From: Clostridia bacterium | GTDB lineage: Bacteria; Bacillota; Clostridia; Christensenellales; DTU072 | Reading direction: 5' to 3' | Assembly: GCA_017461065.1 (NCBI GenBank) | Contig: JAFTZC010000014.1 | Location: forward strand, 1 to 54,370 | Length of the DNA: 54,370 nucleotides | In this document: in pieces, positions 24,542-33,599 of the stretch | Position numbering within the stretch: position 1 is the first letter of the stretch | How the letters are laid out: the number at the start of each line of letters is the position of its first letter | Notes under the pieces: generated by a model | What the model saw: the letters and a program-made list of their open reading frames with translations, nothing else | The model's database searches: none | Told to the model about the DNA's origin: nothing | Position numbers and translations under genes: made by a program

Positions 24542-25747
24542 ATGGCTAATTCTTACGGCGTAGCAAATATCAAAGTAATAGGCGTAGGTGGAGGCGGTGG
24601 CAACGCAGTCAACCGTATGATACTTGCAGGCATTACTTCTTGTACTTTTATTGCTGCAAACACCGATATGCAAGCTCTTAATATGAGCAAAGCTCCTATT
24701 AAAATTCAACTTGGCGCAAATCTAACCAAAGGTTTGGGCGCAGGTGCCGACCCCGAAATGGGCGCAAGAGCTGCAGAAGAAAGCAAGGAAGAAATCCGTG
24801 CTCATCTCGAAGATACCGACCTTTTGTTCATCACCGCAGGTATGGGCGGTGGCACCGGCACGGGTGCTGCACCCGTAATTGCACAAATGGCAAAGGAAAT
24901 GAACATACTTACCATTGCAGTAGTTACCAAACCCTTTGAAACTTTTGAAGGTAAGCGCAGAATGGATAACGCTCAAAAGGGTATCGACGCTCTACGCAAA
25001 GTAGTTGACACTTTGCTCGTTATTCCCAACGAAAAAATTCAAATGTTCGTACCAAAGGGCACCACGCTCGTACAAGCATTCAAGGTTGCAGACGACGTTT
25101 TGAGACAAGGTATCCAAGGCATTACCGAAATCATCACTACTCCTTCGTTAATCAACCTTGACTTTGCCGACATCAAGACCATTATGAAGAACAAGGGCAA
25201 CGCTCATATCGGTATCGGTAAGGGTAAGGGCGAAAACCGCACCTTCGAAGCGGTACGCCAAGCTGTACAAAGCCCACTTCTTGAAACCAATATCCAAGGC
25301 GCAACCGACATTATCGTTTACGTAACCGGCAACGAAGGCCTTACTATGGACGAAGTTAATAACTCCGTAAGCTTGATTAAGGACGTAGCAGACCCAAGTG
25401 CTAATATCATCGTAGGTATGGGCGTTGACAGCAATCTTGACGATAGTTGCATCATCACGGTTATTGCAACCGGTTTTGAAACCCGTCCCGACGGCAGGTC
25501 CAAGTACACCCAAATCAGCCGTCCTATGTTCAACAACGACTCCGAGCGCAACGCTAAAATGGATAGAATGTACGGCTACGCTCAAGAAGAAGTTGCAGCA
25601 GCCCAGGTTCCCCAAAGACAGGAAAATCCCGTACCCCAATACGCTCCACAACCCCAACAATACAACCCCGCACCAATGGGCAGAATGGACGTGAGTGACT
25701 CCAAAATCCCACCCTTCCTTCAAAGAATTAAGGATAAAAACAGATAA
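24542..25747 (+). CDS. ftsZ: cell division protein FtsZ
   Basis: Tubulin-like GTPase that forms the division ring. 401 residues, with the tubulin signature [12 protein letters not shown] (about residue 101), an upstream [13 protein letters not shown] nucleotide loop and T7-type loop residues in the C-domain. A proline- and glutamine-rich linker follows, then a conserved C-terminal tail [15 protein letters not shown], which binds FtsA/SepF-type partners. AGGAGG precedes the ATG. Followed by a strong terminator that separates it from spoIIGA. Confidence 0.98.
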   Translation: MANSYGVANIKVIGVGGGGGNAVNRMILAGITSCTFIAANTDMQALNMSKAPIKIQLGANLTKGLGAGADPEMGARAAEESKEEIRAHLEDTDLLFITAGMGGGTGTGAAPVIAQMAKEMNILTIAVVTKPFETFEGKRRMDNAQKGIDALRKVVDTLLVIPNEKIQMFVPKGTTLVQAFKVADDVLRQGIQGITEIITTPSLINLDFADIKTIMKNKGNAHIGIGKGKGENRTFEAVRQAVQSPLLETNIQGATDIIVYVTGNEGLTMDEVNNSVSLIKDVADPSANIIVGMGVDSNLDDSCIITVIATGFETRPDGRSKYTQISRPMFNNDSERNAKMDRMYGYAQEEVAAAQVPQRQENPVPQYAPQPQQYNPAPMGRMDVSDSKIPPFLQRIKDKNR

Positions 25748-25789
25748 TAAAGGTTAAAAACCTATCTTAAATTCGCATATTACCAAAGA

Positions 25790-25820
25790 GAAAACGGAAC
25801 GAAATCCGTTTTCTTTTTTT
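25790..25820 (+). terminator. Rho-independent terminator after ftsZ
   Basis: GAAAACGGA (25790-25798), loop ACGAAA, TCCGTTTTC (25805-25813), then seven T. Confidence 0.93.
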
Positions 25821-25828
25821 GCATAAAA

Positions 25829-26593
25829 ATGATTGAGTTAGTGAGTGAAATCGACATTTTAGAGTTATTAAGCATACTTACCAAAAGTTACCTTAGCTTT
25901 TACTTCGTGCTAAGCGTGTACAAGTATGAAGTATCAGCTTTTAGGCTATTGATATCGAGTTTTATAATTGCGGCGTTTATGCAGTTAAGGGCAAAGCTAA
26001 ATAGTCCAACGCTACTTTTGGATGGGATAGTTATAACGGTAGCCATACTTTTGGTTAAGCGAGAATTTAGCTTTAAGGAGTTTGTCAAAATTTCGGCATT
26101 ATACGGTCTTATAACGCTACTTGCAAAAAGCTTTGAGAGTTTGCTAATCGACTTTATCGAGCCTAACGAGAATTTGCTTTCTATGATAGTATGTACGTCG
26201 ATACTCCTTAGTGTTTTCGTGCTAAAAGTCGTGCTAAAACTTGTTGCAAACGCCAAACCGCATAGGCTTGTATATTCGGTTGAGTTAATTAGCGGTTCCG
26301 CCACTTTAAAAACCAAAGCTTTTTGGGATAGCGGAAACCAATTATACTTCAAAGGGCAACCCGTTATAATGGTTTCGGCAGAAGTTGCCAATAAATTAAA
26401 GCTCAAAAACACTCTAAAAATCCCCGTTTCTACGGTGGGCGGAAGGTCGATACTCGATGGTGGAGAGCTTTGCATTAAGATATTTTCAGACAAAAAATCT
26501 CATAAGTTATTGGAAGTGCGCTATTGCATTTCGGATACAATAGTTTCAAGGGGCTACGACGTCCTTTTACACAAGGAGATGGAAGGTGTATGA
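25829..26593 (+). CDS. spoIIGA: sigma-E processing peptidase SpoIIGA
   Basis: Membrane aspartic protease that cleaves pro-sigma-E in the mother cell after a signal from the forespore. 254 residues: an N-terminal half with about five membrane segments and a cytoplasmic half with the active-site triad Asp167-Ser-Gly169 in [18 protein letters not shown]. That matches the Bacillus enzyme (IDSGNQLYD). It is about 50 residues shorter than in Bacillus. No ribosome site is seen before ATG 25829, which stands 8 nt after the ftsZ terminator, so the start or its promoter may be unusual. It overlaps sigE by ATGA. Confidence 0.9.
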   Translation: MIELVSEIDILELLSILTKSYLSFYFVLSVYKYEVSAFRLLISSFIIAAFMQLRAKLNSPTLLLDGIVITVAILLVKREFSFKEFVKISALYGLITLLAKSFESLLIDFIEPNENLLSMIVCTSILLSVFVLKVVLKLVANAKPHRLVYSVELISGSATLKTKAFWDSGNQLYFKGQPVIMVSAEVANKLKLKNTLKIPVSTVGGRSILDGGELCIKIFSDKKSHKLLEVRYCISDTIVSRGYDVLLHKEMEGV

Positions 26594-27288
26594 TTAACGT
26601 ATTAACCAAATTTTTGGCACTCATAAAAAGAATGTTTTCGCTTACCGATACCGTGGATTATATGGTGTCTTTGCCAAGTCCGCTCGAAGGGGAAGAAGAA
26701 CTAAAGTGCATCAAGCTTGCCGAAAGCGGTGACGTCGATGCTCGCAATACCTTGATTGAACGCAATCTTAGGCTTGTAGTCTATATTGCCAAGCGCTTTG
26801 ACAATACGGGTATGGATATGGAAGAACTCATCAGCGTGGGAACCATTGGGTTAATCAAGGCGGTAAAGAGTTATAATTCCGAAAAGAAGATTAAGCTTGC
26901 AACCTACGCTTCAAGGTGTATTGAAAACGAAATACTGATGTATCTTCGCAAAATGGTCAAAACCAAAAGCGAAGTCAGCCTTGACGAGCCTTTGAACGTC
27001 GATTACGAGGGTAACAAGCTGCTGCTTAGCGACGTGCTTGGCACCGATGGAGGCGAGATATATCGCGAAGTGGAAAACGAAGTTGAAAAGGGGATACTGC
27101 GCGAGCTGTTTATGAAGTTATCCGAGCGCGACCGCTCTATAATATGTATGCGTTACGGGTTGTACGGCGTTGAGGAAAAAACTCAAAAGGAAATTGCCGA
27201 TATGATGGGTATATCACAGTCCTACATAAGCCGCCTTGAAAAGCGTATACTCGAAAAACTCAAGTCTGAATTTATGAAACTCGAATAA
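26590..27288 (+). CDS. sigE: RNA polymerase sporulation sigma factor SigE
   Basis: Early mother-cell sigma factor made as an inactive precursor. 232 residues. The first about 25 residues ([15 protein letters not shown]) are the membrane-binding pro-sequence removed by SpoIIGA, followed by [10 protein letters not shown] at the start of the mature protein. Region 2 contains [14 protein letters not shown] and region 4 ends in a helix-turn-helix ([20 protein letters not shown]). I start at 26590 because the ATG forms the ATGA overlap with spoIIGA and AAGGAG lies 10 nt upstream. Confidence 0.96.
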   Translation: MINVLTKFLALIKRMFSLTDTVDYMVSLPSPLEGEEELKCIKLAESGDVDARNTLIERNLRLVVYIAKRFDNTGMDMEELISVGTIGLIKAVKSYNSEKKIKLATYASRCIENEILMYLRKMVKTKSEVSLDEPLNVDYEGNKLLLSDVLGTDGGEIYREVENEVEKGILRELFMKLSERDRSIICMRYGLYGVEEKTQKEIADMMGISQSYISRLEKRILEKLKSEFMKLE

Positions 27289-27303
27289 ATTCTTAAATTT
27301 TAT

Positions 27304-27332
27304 TGAATTACTTTATCTTTTTTGTGCATACT
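27304..27332 (+). promoter_or_regulatory. candidate sigma-F/sigma-G-type promoter of sigG
   Basis: TGAATT (27304-27309) and CATACT (27327-27332) are 17 bp apart and resemble the forespore consensus (TGMATA and CATACTA). Forespore control of sigG by sigma-F/sigma-G is established in Bacillus. The match is partial and read-through from sigE is also possible. Confidence 0.4.
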
Positions 27333-27353
27333 CCTTGCAAGGAGACGTTCAGA

Positions 27354-28118
27354 ATGGCAAAAAAGGTAATGGGGATTAACGTAAGCGAACTACCAACTCT
27401 CAGCGCTCAGGAATTAGACGGTATGATAAAGGATATTAAGAATGGAAAGAGCGAGCTAAGAGAGATATTTTTACTTGCAAACGTAAGACTCGTATTACTT
27501 TCAATCAACAAATTCCGCTCGACCAAAGAAAGTCCCGACGATTTATTCCAAGTGGGAATGCTTGGACTTATGAAAGCAACGGACAATTTTGACGTTAGTT
27601 TGGGACTAAAATTTTCCACCTATGCAATCCCTATGATTCTTGGAGAGATTAGGAGATTTTGTCGTGAAGGAACGGCGTTCAAGGTAGGTAGACAGGTACG
27701 TGACGTTGCTTATAAAGCGGTAAAGGCACGCGAAAAATTGGAGCTACTTGGCAAGGAAGCGACTTTAACTGAGATAGCCGATGAGCTTGAATTACCATAT
27801 TACGAAGTAATAAGTGCACTTGACGCAATAGCAGAGCCACAGTCGATGTATCAGGAAATCTATGGTGACGACGGAGACGGAGTTGAAATAATCGACCTTG
27901 TAAAAGACCCCGCGAGCGACTATGATTATGCAGAAAGAATTACGCTTTTGGAAGGAGTAAAAAATTTGCCCCCAAAGGAAAGGGCAGTAATCGAAATGCG
28001 CTACTATCAAGGCTCTACGCAAACCGAAATTGCAAAAGTTTTGGACGTTTCCCAAGCGCAGGTATCAAGGCTCGAAAAGGGTGCTATCGAAAAGCTACGC
28101 ACTACCTTTCAAGTTTGA
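27354..28118 (+). CDS. sigG: RNA polymerase sporulation sigma factor SigG
   Basis: Late forespore sigma factor. 254 residues with the SigG-type start MGINVSELPTLSAQE. It has region 2 (LFQVGMLGLMKATDNFD), region 3 and region 4 (TQTEIAKVLDVSQAQVSRLE), and no pro-sequence. I start at 27354: AAGGAG lies 9 nt upstream, while an in-frame ATG at 27303 lies in the putative promoter. Its place behind sigE is conserved in spore formers. Terminator follows. Confidence 0.95.
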   Translation: MAKKVMGINVSELPTLSAQELDGMIKDIKNGKSELREIFLLANVRLVLLSINKFRSTKESPDDLFQVGMLGLMKATDNFDVSLGLKFSTYAIPMILGEIRRFCREGTAFKVGRQVRDVAYKAVKAREKLELLGKEATLTEIADELELPYYEVISALDAIAEPQSMYQEIYGDDGDGVEIIDLVKDPASDYDYAERITLLEGVKNLPPKERAVIEMRYYQGSTQTEIAKVLDVSQAQVSRLEKGAIEKLRTTFQV

Positions 28119-28121
28119 TAT

Positions 28122-28145
28122 AAAGCACCTCCAAGGTGCTTTTTT
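28122..28145 (+). terminator. Rho-independent terminator after sigG
   Basis: AAAGCACCT (28122-28130), loop CCA, AGGTGCTTT (28134-28142), T-run. Confidence 0.92.
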
Positions 28146-28188
28146 CATATATCGCGACCGAGTTGCATAGAATCTAAAGGAGAACGTA

Positions 28189-28458
28189 ATGCAGGGCATA
28201 GATTATACCTTTTGTGAGCTAAGAGAAAAGGTCGTCGTAAATTGTATGGACGGCAAGCAACTCGGTAGGGTTGTTGATATTGCGCTACATTGTAGCGGCA
28301 GAGTGGTTGGGCTTATTGCATCGGGGGATAAAAAGATGTTCAAAGGCTTTTCGGGTAATGAAAATATCTTTATTCCGTGGGCAAAGGTCAACAAAATAGG
28401 CGACGACGTAATTTTAGTGGAACTCGGTGGCGTTAATTCTACCGAAATTAGTAAATAA
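28189..28458 (+). CDS. YlmC/YmxH family sporulation protein (PRC-barrel)
   Basis: An 89-residue single PRC-barrel domain (CELREKVVVNCMDGKQLGRVVDI, then FIPWAKVNKIGDDVILVEL), the pattern of YlmC/YmxH proteins. These are sporulation-associated and often lie between sigG and nrdR in Clostridia, as here. The exact role is unknown. AAAGGAG precedes ATG 28189. Confidence 0.88.
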   Translation: MQGIDYTFCELREKVVVNCMDGKQLGRVVDIALHCSGRVVGLIASGDKKMFKGFSGNENIFIPWAKVNKIGDDVILVELGGVNSTEISK

Positions 28459-28460
28459 TC

Positions 28461-28489
28461 TTTACAATTTCAACTATATATTGTATAAT
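28461..28489 (+). promoter_or_regulatory. sigma-A promoter of nrdR
   Basis: TTTACA (28461-28466), 17-bp spacer, TATAAT (28484-28489). The leader is about 23 nt with GGGAG before ATG 28519. Confidence 0.85.
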
Positions 28490-28518
28490 TAAGGCATAAA
28501 AATTGGGAGATATACTAT

Positions 28519-28989
28519 ATGAAGTGTCCTTTTTGCAATTGTCTTGATTCAAAAGTAGTTGATTCACGTCTAAACGACGACGGAACTTCCATCAGAAGAC
28601 GTCGCGAGTGCACCGGTTGCGCCAAGCGTTATACCACGTACGAAAAGATAGAGTCGACTCCCGTTCTCGTCATCAAAAACAACGGCAACAGACAAATTTT
28701 CGACTCTGCAAAAATCAAAAACGGCATCATCAAGGCTTGTGAAAAACGTCCCGTTTCTATGGCTAAAATCGATAAGCTCGTAAACGATATCGAAAAGCAA
28801 GTTAATAACACTTTAGCACAAGAGATTTCTTCCAAAAAAGTGGGCGATATGGTTATGAACGGGCTCAAGACTCTTGACGACGTTGCATACGTTAGATACG
28901 CATCAGTTCACAGACAATTCAAGGATATCAACACGCTTTTAGAAGAAATCGAAAAGCTTGTTGCAGACAAAACCGACGAGGAAAAGTAG
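28519..28989 (+). CDS. nrdR: transcriptional repressor NrdR
   Basis: Repressor of ribonucleotide reductase genes that senses ATP/dATP. 156 residues: N-terminal zinc ribbon with Cys3, Cys6 and a second CTGC pair (about 31-34), then an ATP-cone domain (VLVIKNNGNRQIFDSAKI onward). Length matches the family. The zinc ribbon start MKCPFCN is diagnostic. The reductase genes themselves are not in the window. It has its own promoter. Confidence 0.97.
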   Translation: MKCPFCNCLDSKVVDSRLNDDGTSIRRRRECTGCAKRYTTYEKIESTPVLVIKNNGNRQIFDSAKIKNGIIKACEKRPVSMAKIDKLVNDIEKQVNNTLAQEISSKKVGDMVMNGLKTLDDVAYVRYASVHRQFKDINTLLEEIEKLVADKTDEEK

Positions 28990-28990
28990 T

Positions 28991-29818
28991 TTGAGAGTTT
29001 ATAAATTTGATAGAAAACCGCTAAGACTTTCCAAGTATTTGAGCGAAGTCTTCCCAGAGCTAAGGTACGGATATTTCCGTACTCTTTTGAAGTTAAGAGA
29101 GATAAAAATCAACGGCAAAAAGATTTCCGCCGACGTCATTTTGCAAAAGGGCGACGTAGTGGAAGTATATTGTGACGAAGATAAGCTTTTGAAGTTCAAT
29201 TTCGATTGGGTATTCCAAGACGAAAATATCCTTATTGCCGTCAAACCAAGGGGAGTATCGAGCGAAGAATTTTGCTCACGCATATCCACTACAATCAACA
29301 AGCCAACCGAGCTTGCTCATAGGCTTGATACTAATACTAAGGGACTTCTCATTATGAGCCACAACGAAGTTGCGGCTGCTACTCTTAGAGAAGGTTTCCG
29401 CAAGGGCTTCATTGAAAAGAAGTACCACGCTCTCGTGGGTGGCACGCTCAAAGAGCACCTTGACCTTAGGGCGTATCTGCTAAAAGACGCCGAAAAGGGT
29501 GTCGTAACCGTCACCGATATCAAGGTAAACGGAGCCGTACCCATTCGTACCGAAGTGGAGCCCGTAGAAGGCACGGAAGACTCTACTATAGTAGAGGTTA
29601 CTCTCCACAGCGGCAAAACTCACCAAATCAGAGCCCACCTTGCTTATGCAGGCTATCCCATCGTCGGCGACACCAAGTACGGCGACTTCGAACTCAATAG
29701 GCTAATGCGCGCAAAGCGCCAATATCTAACCGCAACCTACCTTGCCTTCCGTTTCCCCAAGGGCAACAAGCTAAGTTATCTAAACGACAAGTTTTTTGAA
29801 ATTAAAAGAGATTTTTAG
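28991..29818 (+). CDS. RluA-family rRNA/tRNA pseudouridine synthase
   Basis: Makes pseudouridine in rRNA or tRNA; the exact site is not predictable. 275 residues, with an S4-like RNA-binding region at the N-terminus (PLRLSKYLSEVFPE, then LREIKINGKKI). The synthase domain contains the catalytic aspartate in AHRLDTNTKGLL and the conserved GKTHQIRAHLAYAGYPIVGDTKYG. No ATG gives a sensible start. TTG at 28991 directly follows the nrdR stop, with GAGG 8 nt upstream, and yields MRVYKFDRK. Translationally coupled to nrdR. Confidence 0.88.
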   Translation: MRVYKFDRKPLRLSKYLSEVFPELRYGYFRTLLKLREIKINGKKISADVILQKGDVVEVYCDEDKLLKFNFDWVFQDENILIAVKPRGVSSEEFCSRISTTINKPTELAHRLDTNTKGLLIMSHNEVAAATLREGFRKGFIEKKYHALVGGTLKEHLDLRAYLLKDAEKGVVTVTDIKVNGAVPIRTEVEPVEGTEDSTIVEVTLHSGKTHQIRAHLAYAGYPIVGDTKYGDFELNRLMRAKRQYLTATYLAFRFPKGNKLSYLNDKFFEIKRDF

Positions 29819-29836
29819 CATAGCTAAAAACTTAAC

Positions 29837-30538
29837 CTAAAATTCCAAATTTTCATCTTTTATGGCCGTGCGAAGTTTTTGTAGCACGGCTTTTTCAAGG
29901 CGCGAAACGTAACTACGAGATATGCCGAGCGCGTTTGCGGTAATTTGTTGCGACTTAGGTTCGTCACCGCTAAGACCGTATCGCATATCTATTAGTATTT
30001 TTTCCCTTTCGGTTAGGTGTCTGTCAAGCAGTTTCTTTATTCCTTGTCGCGTTACGGCATCTTCCGTCTTTTTATAGACCGTGTCTTCGTCAACGGAAAG
30101 CATATCTATAATTTGGAGCTGATTGCCGTCCTTGTCCGTGCCTATTTCGTCATATAGAGATAGGTCGTTTTGGCGCTTTTTGTAGGAGCGCATAGCCATT
30201 AGGATTTCGTTTTCGATGCACCTTGAAGCGTAAGTTGCAAGGGTCGTGCTTTTATCCCCTTTGTAGGTGTTTATCGCCTTGATTAAACCAATGGTCCCAA
30301 CCGAAATTAGCTCGTCTTTGTCGGGATAATTGGTATATTTTTTGGCTATGTATACTATTAGCCTAAGGTTATGCCTTACGAGGGTATCCCTTGCAGATAG
30401 GTCGCCCGCGTGAAATTTGTCCAAATACTCCTTTTCCTTTTCGGGGGATAGGGGATGTGGAAAAGAGTTATTACTTTCAATGCCCGAAGTTAGGAGCAGT
30501 ACGCCCGAAATTACTGCAAAAAAGCCTTCTAATAAAAT
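29837..30538 (-). CDS. sigK: RNA polymerase sporulation sigma factor SigK, ATT start
   Basis: Late mother-cell sigma factor. Read from 30538 it has 233 residues: a hydrophobic pro-sequence (LLEGFFAVISGVLLL), the junction SNNSFPHPLSPEKEKEYL that aligns with the pro-SigK cleavage region, region 2 (RLIVYIAKKYTNY) and region 4 (ITANALGISRSYVSRLE). The frame is open back to a stop at 30554-30556. Within it there is no ATG or GTG, and the first TTG (30424) would remove the pro-sequence. GAGG stands 5 nt before ATT 30538, the likely start. No intervening skin-type element is present. It lies behind rnpB and its terminator. Confidence 0.88.
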   Translation of the reverse strand: MLLEGFFAVISGVLLLTSGIESNNSFPHPLSPEKEKEYLDKFHAGDLSARDTLVRHNLRLIVYIAKKYTNYPDKDELISVGTIGLIKAINTYKGDKSTTLATYASRCIENEILMAMRSYKKRQNDLSLYDEIGTDKDGNQLQIIDMLSVDEDTVYKKTEDAVTRQGIKKLLDRHLTEREKILIDMRYGLSGDEPKSQQITANALGISRSYVSRLEKAVLQKLRTAIKDENLEF

Positions 30539-30559
30539 AATTCCCTCACTTGCTTAAAT

Positions 30560-30567
30560 AGTATATG
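30560..30567 (-). promoter_or_regulatory. possible sigma-E -10 element of sigK
   Basis: On the minus strand CATATACT (complement of 30560-30567) matches the sigma-E -10 consensus CATACANT at all but one position. It would start transcription about 15 nt before the ATT start. A matching -35 is not convincing. Confidence 0.35.
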
Positions 30568-30596
30568 AGACAATTCGACAAAAAGTGCTATAAAAA

Positions 30597-30622
30597 CAAA
30601 AAATCCACCATAAGGTGGACTT
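30597..30622 (-). terminator. Rho-independent terminator of rnpB
   Basis: On the minus strand AAAGTCCACC, loop TTAT, GGTGGA followed by T-run. It separates rnpB from sigK. Confidence 0.9.
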
Positions 30623-30623
30623 T

Positions 30624-30935
30624 GAGTTAGTCTATAAGCCGAGTTCTGTATTTGACGACCATCTGTCTTGCCCCATAGTCACCTATGGGATCTAGCGATT
30701 GAGGGGACGGACGGGCAGCCCATAGTCCCTTTTCTCTTGCATCGAGTGGGGTTTACACAGCCAATTTCGTCGCCGAACTGCTGGTGAGCTCTTACCTCAC
30801 CTTTTCACCCTTGCGATAAATCGCGGTATTTTTCTGTTGCACTTTCCCTAAAGTTGCCTCCGGCAGGATTTCTCTGCCACTCTGCCCTGTGATGCTCGGA
30901 CTTTCCTCACACTTGGTGCAGCCGTCTGACTAACT
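30624..30935 (-). ncRNA. rnpB: RNase P catalytic RNA
   Basis: RNA subunit of the enzyme that trims tRNA 5' ends. On the minus strand the diagnostic 5' P4 region reads GTGAGGAAAGTCCGAGC and the 3' end reads ACAGAACTCGGCTTATAG. The ends pair as P1 (TTAGTC near 30936 with GACTAA near 30630). Length about 312 nt. The predicted start from the promoter falls at 30935, in agreement with P1. Confidence 0.95.
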
Positions 30936-30941
30936 ACGTTT

Positions 30942-30971
30942 AGTTTAGCACATAGTGTAAAAATAAGTCAA
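30942..30971 (-). promoter_or_regulatory. rnpB promoter
   Basis: Minus strand: TTGACT (complement of 30966-30971), 18-bp spacer, TAAACT (complement of 30942-30947) with an upstream TGC (extended -10). It places +1 at the 5' end of RNase P RNA. Confidence 0.65.
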
Positions 30972-30998
30972 CTCATTAAGTTTATCAAATTATACTCA

Positions 30999-31027
30999 TT
31001 GACTTTTATTAACGCGCGTGATAATAT
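30999..31027 (+). promoter_or_regulatory. rarA promoter placing the transcript start near the ATG
   Basis: TTGACT (30999-31004), 17-bp spacer, TAATAT (31022-31027). The ATG at 31036 is 8 nt after the -10 and no Shine-Dalgarno is present, so the mRNA is expected to be leaderless or nearly so. It is divergent from the rnpB promoter. Confidence 0.75.
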
Positions 31028-31035
31028 TAAAGCGT

Positions 31036-32331
31036 ATGGATTTATTTGAAGCAACAAGAAAATCAATGGCTCCCTTAAGCGAGCGTATGAGATGCAATCG
31101 ACTCAAGGATTTTATAGGTCAAAAGCACCTAATCTCAAAAGGGTCGTTGCTTTCGCGTGCAATCGAAGCGGATAGGTTGGGTAGCTGTATATTCTACGGC
31201 CCACCCGGAACGGGCAAGACAACCCTTGCTAATATTATTGCCGAAAGCACGGGCGCAGCTTACGCATATCTTAACGCCGTTTCAAGTGGCGTCAGCGATG
31301 CAAAAAAGGTAATCGACGACGCAAAATCTCGTTTGTCACTATACGGCAAACGCACCTATCTACTCCTTGACGAATGTCACCGTTGGTCAAAAGCACAAAG
31401 TGACTGCGTGCTGAGCGCAATAGAAAAGGGTGAGATAATCTTCATCGGCTCGACTACCGAAAATCCTTACGTTACTATGACAAAGGCTATCGTCAGCCGT
31501 TGCCGTATATTTGAGTTCAAGCCCCTTACCCAAGACGATATTAAGGAAGGTCTTCTCAGAGCACTTGCCGACGACGTCAAAGGCCTTGGCCAATATAGGG
31601 CGGAAGTTAAGGAAGAAGCTCTCAACCACATTGCGTGGATGTCAAACGGCGACCTACGTAGCGCGCTAAACGCGTTGGAGCTTGCCGTAATCACTACCGC
31701 TCCAAACGATAAGGGCGTAATCGAAATTACCTTGCCTATTGCCGAAGAAGTTGCTCAGCGCAGGGCACTTTCGGTTGACGAGAGCTTGTATTACGATATA
31801 ATTTCGGCGTTTTGCAAGAGTTTGCGCGGTTCCGACCCCGATGCGGCAGTGTATTATGCGATGAGGCTACTCAACGCAGGATGCGACCCAATGTTAATAT
31901 GTCGTAGGTTGGTCGTTCACAGTGCCGAAGACGTCGGTATGGCAGACCCTTATGCTTTGAATATCGCAATGAACGCACTCCAGGCTATGGAAAAACTCGG
32001 TCTTCCCGAAGGCAGAATTCCACTTACCGAAGCTATCATCTACGTTTGTCTTGCGCCAAAGTCCAATTCGGTAGTCAACGCTTTGTATAGCGCCGACGAC
32101 GCAAGCAAAAGGGCGGAAGACCAATCTATCCCATACTACCTAAGAGACGCTAATTACAAGGTAGAAAAGGTAACGGGATACAAATATCCACACGCGTACG
32201 GTGGCTGGGTAGAGCAAAGATATCTCCCCGAAAGCCTTGGCGACGAAAGATTCTACGTTCCTTCCAACAATGGTAAGGAAAAGGATATAATCATACCAAA
32301 AGACAAAAAAATCAATCCAAAAGGAGTATAA
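31036..32331 (+). CDS. rarA: replication-associated recombination ATPase RarA (MgsA)
   Basis: AAA+ ATPase of the clamp-loader group that acts at stalled replication forks. 431 residues: RarA-type N-terminus ([20 protein letters not shown]), Walker [10 protein letters not shown] (about residue 56), Walker [10 protein letters not shown] and sensor motif GSTTENPY. A conserved C-terminal domain includes [12 protein letters not shown] and [18 protein letters not shown] start at 31036. A GTG six codons upstream lies inside the promoter spacer. Confidence 0.95.
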   Translation: MDLFEATRKSMAPLSERMRCNRLKDFIGQKHLISKGSLLSRAIEADRLGSCIFYGPPGTGKTTLANIIAESTGAAYAYLNAVSSGVSDAKKVIDDAKSRLSLYGKRTYLLLDECHRWSKAQSDCVLSAIEKGEIIFIGSTTENPYVTMTKAIVSRCRIFEFKPLTQDDIKEGLLRALADDVKGLGQYRAEVKEEALNHIAWMSNGDLRSALNALELAVITTAPNDKGVIEITLPIAEEVAQRRALSVDESLYYDIISAFCKSLRGSDPDAAVYYAMRLLNAGCDPMLICRRLVVHSAEDVGMADPYALNIAMNALQAMEKLGLPEGRIPLTEAIIYVCLAPKSNSVVNALYSADDASKRAEDQSIPYYLRDANYKVEKVTGYKYPHAYGGWVEQRYLPESLGDERFYVPSNNGKEKDIIIPKDKKINPKGV

Positions 32332-32333
32332 TT

Positions 32334-32870
32334 ATGGCAGAACTAAAAGGCAGTAAGACAGAAAAAAATCTATGGTACGCATTTGCAGGCGAATCACAAG
32401 CACGCAACAAGTACGATTACTTTGCATCAAAGGCTAAGAAGGAAGGCTACGAGCAAATAGCAGCTATCTTCCAAGAAACCGCTCTTAACGAAAAAGAGCA
32501 CGCAAAACTATGGTTTAAAGAACTTGGCGGCATCGGTTCTACCCTTGAAAATCTTCTTGCTGCAGCAGCAGGTGAAAACGAAGAATGGACCGAAATGTAT
32601 CGTCAATTTGCTGAAGAAGCAGAAGCTGAAGGTTTCACTACCCTTGCAGCAAAGTTCCGTGGCGTAGCAGCTATCGAAAAGACTCACGAAGAACGTTATC
32701 GCGCACTTGCAGCTAACGTTGAAAACGGCGCAGTATTCGCTAAGACCGAAGCTAACGAATGGCGTTGCCGCAACTGCGGACACATTCACTTTGGCGAAAA
32801 GGCTCCAGAGCTTTGCCCCGTATGTGCACATCCAAAGGCATACTTTGAAATAGAAAAGAAAAACTATTAA
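32334..32870 (+). CDS. rubrerythrin
   Basis: Peroxide-reducing non-haem iron protein of anaerobes. 178 residues: a four-helix di-iron domain with the repeated acidic motifs ([31 protein letters not shown]), and a C-terminal rubredoxin-like iron site with CRNCG and CPVCAHP. The complete layout suggests it works as a peroxidase. AAGGAG precedes ATG 32334, and the gene starts 2 nt after rarA. Its presence supports an anaerobic host. Confidence 0.95.
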   Translation: MAELKGSKTEKNLWYAFAGESQARNKYDYFASKAKKEGYEQIAAIFQETALNEKEHAKLWFKELGGIGSTLENLLAAAAGENEEWTEMYRQFAEEAEAEGFTTLAAKFRGVAAIEKTHEERYRALAANVENGAVFAKTEANEWRCRNCGHIHFGEKAPELCPVCAHPKAYFEIEKKNY

Positions 32871-32876
32871 TATCCA

Positions 32877-33599
32877 ATGATTGAGATAAAAAATCTTTCC
32901 AAAACCTATCGCTCAAGCGGTAAGAGGGCTGTCGACGACCTAACTCTTACCGTAGACAAGGGCGAGATTTTTGGCTTTTTAGGTCCAAACGGCGCGGGTA
33001 AATCTACCACGATTAAGTGTATTACCGGCATACTTGACTATGAAGAAGGTAGCATCGCCATTGACGGAATTGACCTTAAAGCAAAACCCGAAGAAGCCAA
33101 AAAGAAGATTGGCTACGTTGCTGACGAGCATTTTTTGTACGAAGGCTTGACGGGCAGGCAATACATCAATTTTATCCTTGATATATTTGGCGTAACCCAA
33201 GAGGTTAGGGAAGAAAAAATCAATCGTTATGCCGAGATATTCGAGCTAAGCGACAAGCTTGACAATCGCATTAGCTCGTATTCTCACGGCATGAAGCAAA
33301 AGGTTAATCTAATTGCGGCGCTTTCGCACGACCCCGAAGTGTTTATTTTAGACGAACCTATGACGGGCTTGGACCCACAAGCAACTTTTAAGCTTAAGCA
33401 ACTTATGCAAACTATTGCGAAAGAAGGCAAGGTAGTATTCTTTTCGTCCCACGTTTTGGAAGTGGTTGAAAAGCTATGCACCAAGGTCGCTATCATTGAC
33501 GACGGCAAACTCGTAAAAGTTTGCGATATGCAAGAGCTAAAAGATAGCCGTGACAGCCTTGAAGACCTGTTTTTAAAACTTACTTCGGAGACTAAATAA
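32877..33599 (+). CDS. ABC transporter ATP-binding protein
   Basis: ATPase of an ABC-2-type exporter. 240 residues with Walker A GPNGAGKST (about residue 37), signature YSHGMKQKV (a variant of LSGGQ) and Walker B VFILDEPMTGLDP, then the H-loop SSHVLEV. The cargo is unknown. No clear ribosome site precedes ATG 32877; it starts 6 nt after rubrerythrin. Its stop overlaps the permease start by 1 bp. Confidence 0.93.
   Translation: MIEIKNLSKTYRSSGKRAVDDLTLTVDKGEIFGFLGPNGAGKSTTIKCITGILDYEEGSIAIDGIDLKAKPEEAKKKIGYVADEHFLYEGLTGRQYINFILDIFGVTQEVREEKINRYAEIFELSDKLDNRISSYSHGMKQKVNLIAALSHDPEVFILDEPMTGLDPQATFKLKQLMQTIAKEGKVVFFSSHVLEVVEKLCTKVAIIDDGKLVKVCDMQELKDSRDSLEDLFLKLTSETK

Noticed and set aside
25148-25723. 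Long minus-strand frame inside ftsZ
   Set aside because: It is the codon-bias shadow of a highly expressed gene, with no ribosome site and no family pattern. Similar shadow frames inside spoIIGA, clpX and others were left out for the same reason.
29837-30424. sigK read from TTG 30424
   Set aside because: That start cuts off the pro-sequence and conserved junction that are clearly encoded upstream in the same frame.
31018-31035. rarA start at GTG 31018
   Set aside because: It would overlap the -10 box and lie upstream of the predicted transcript start.
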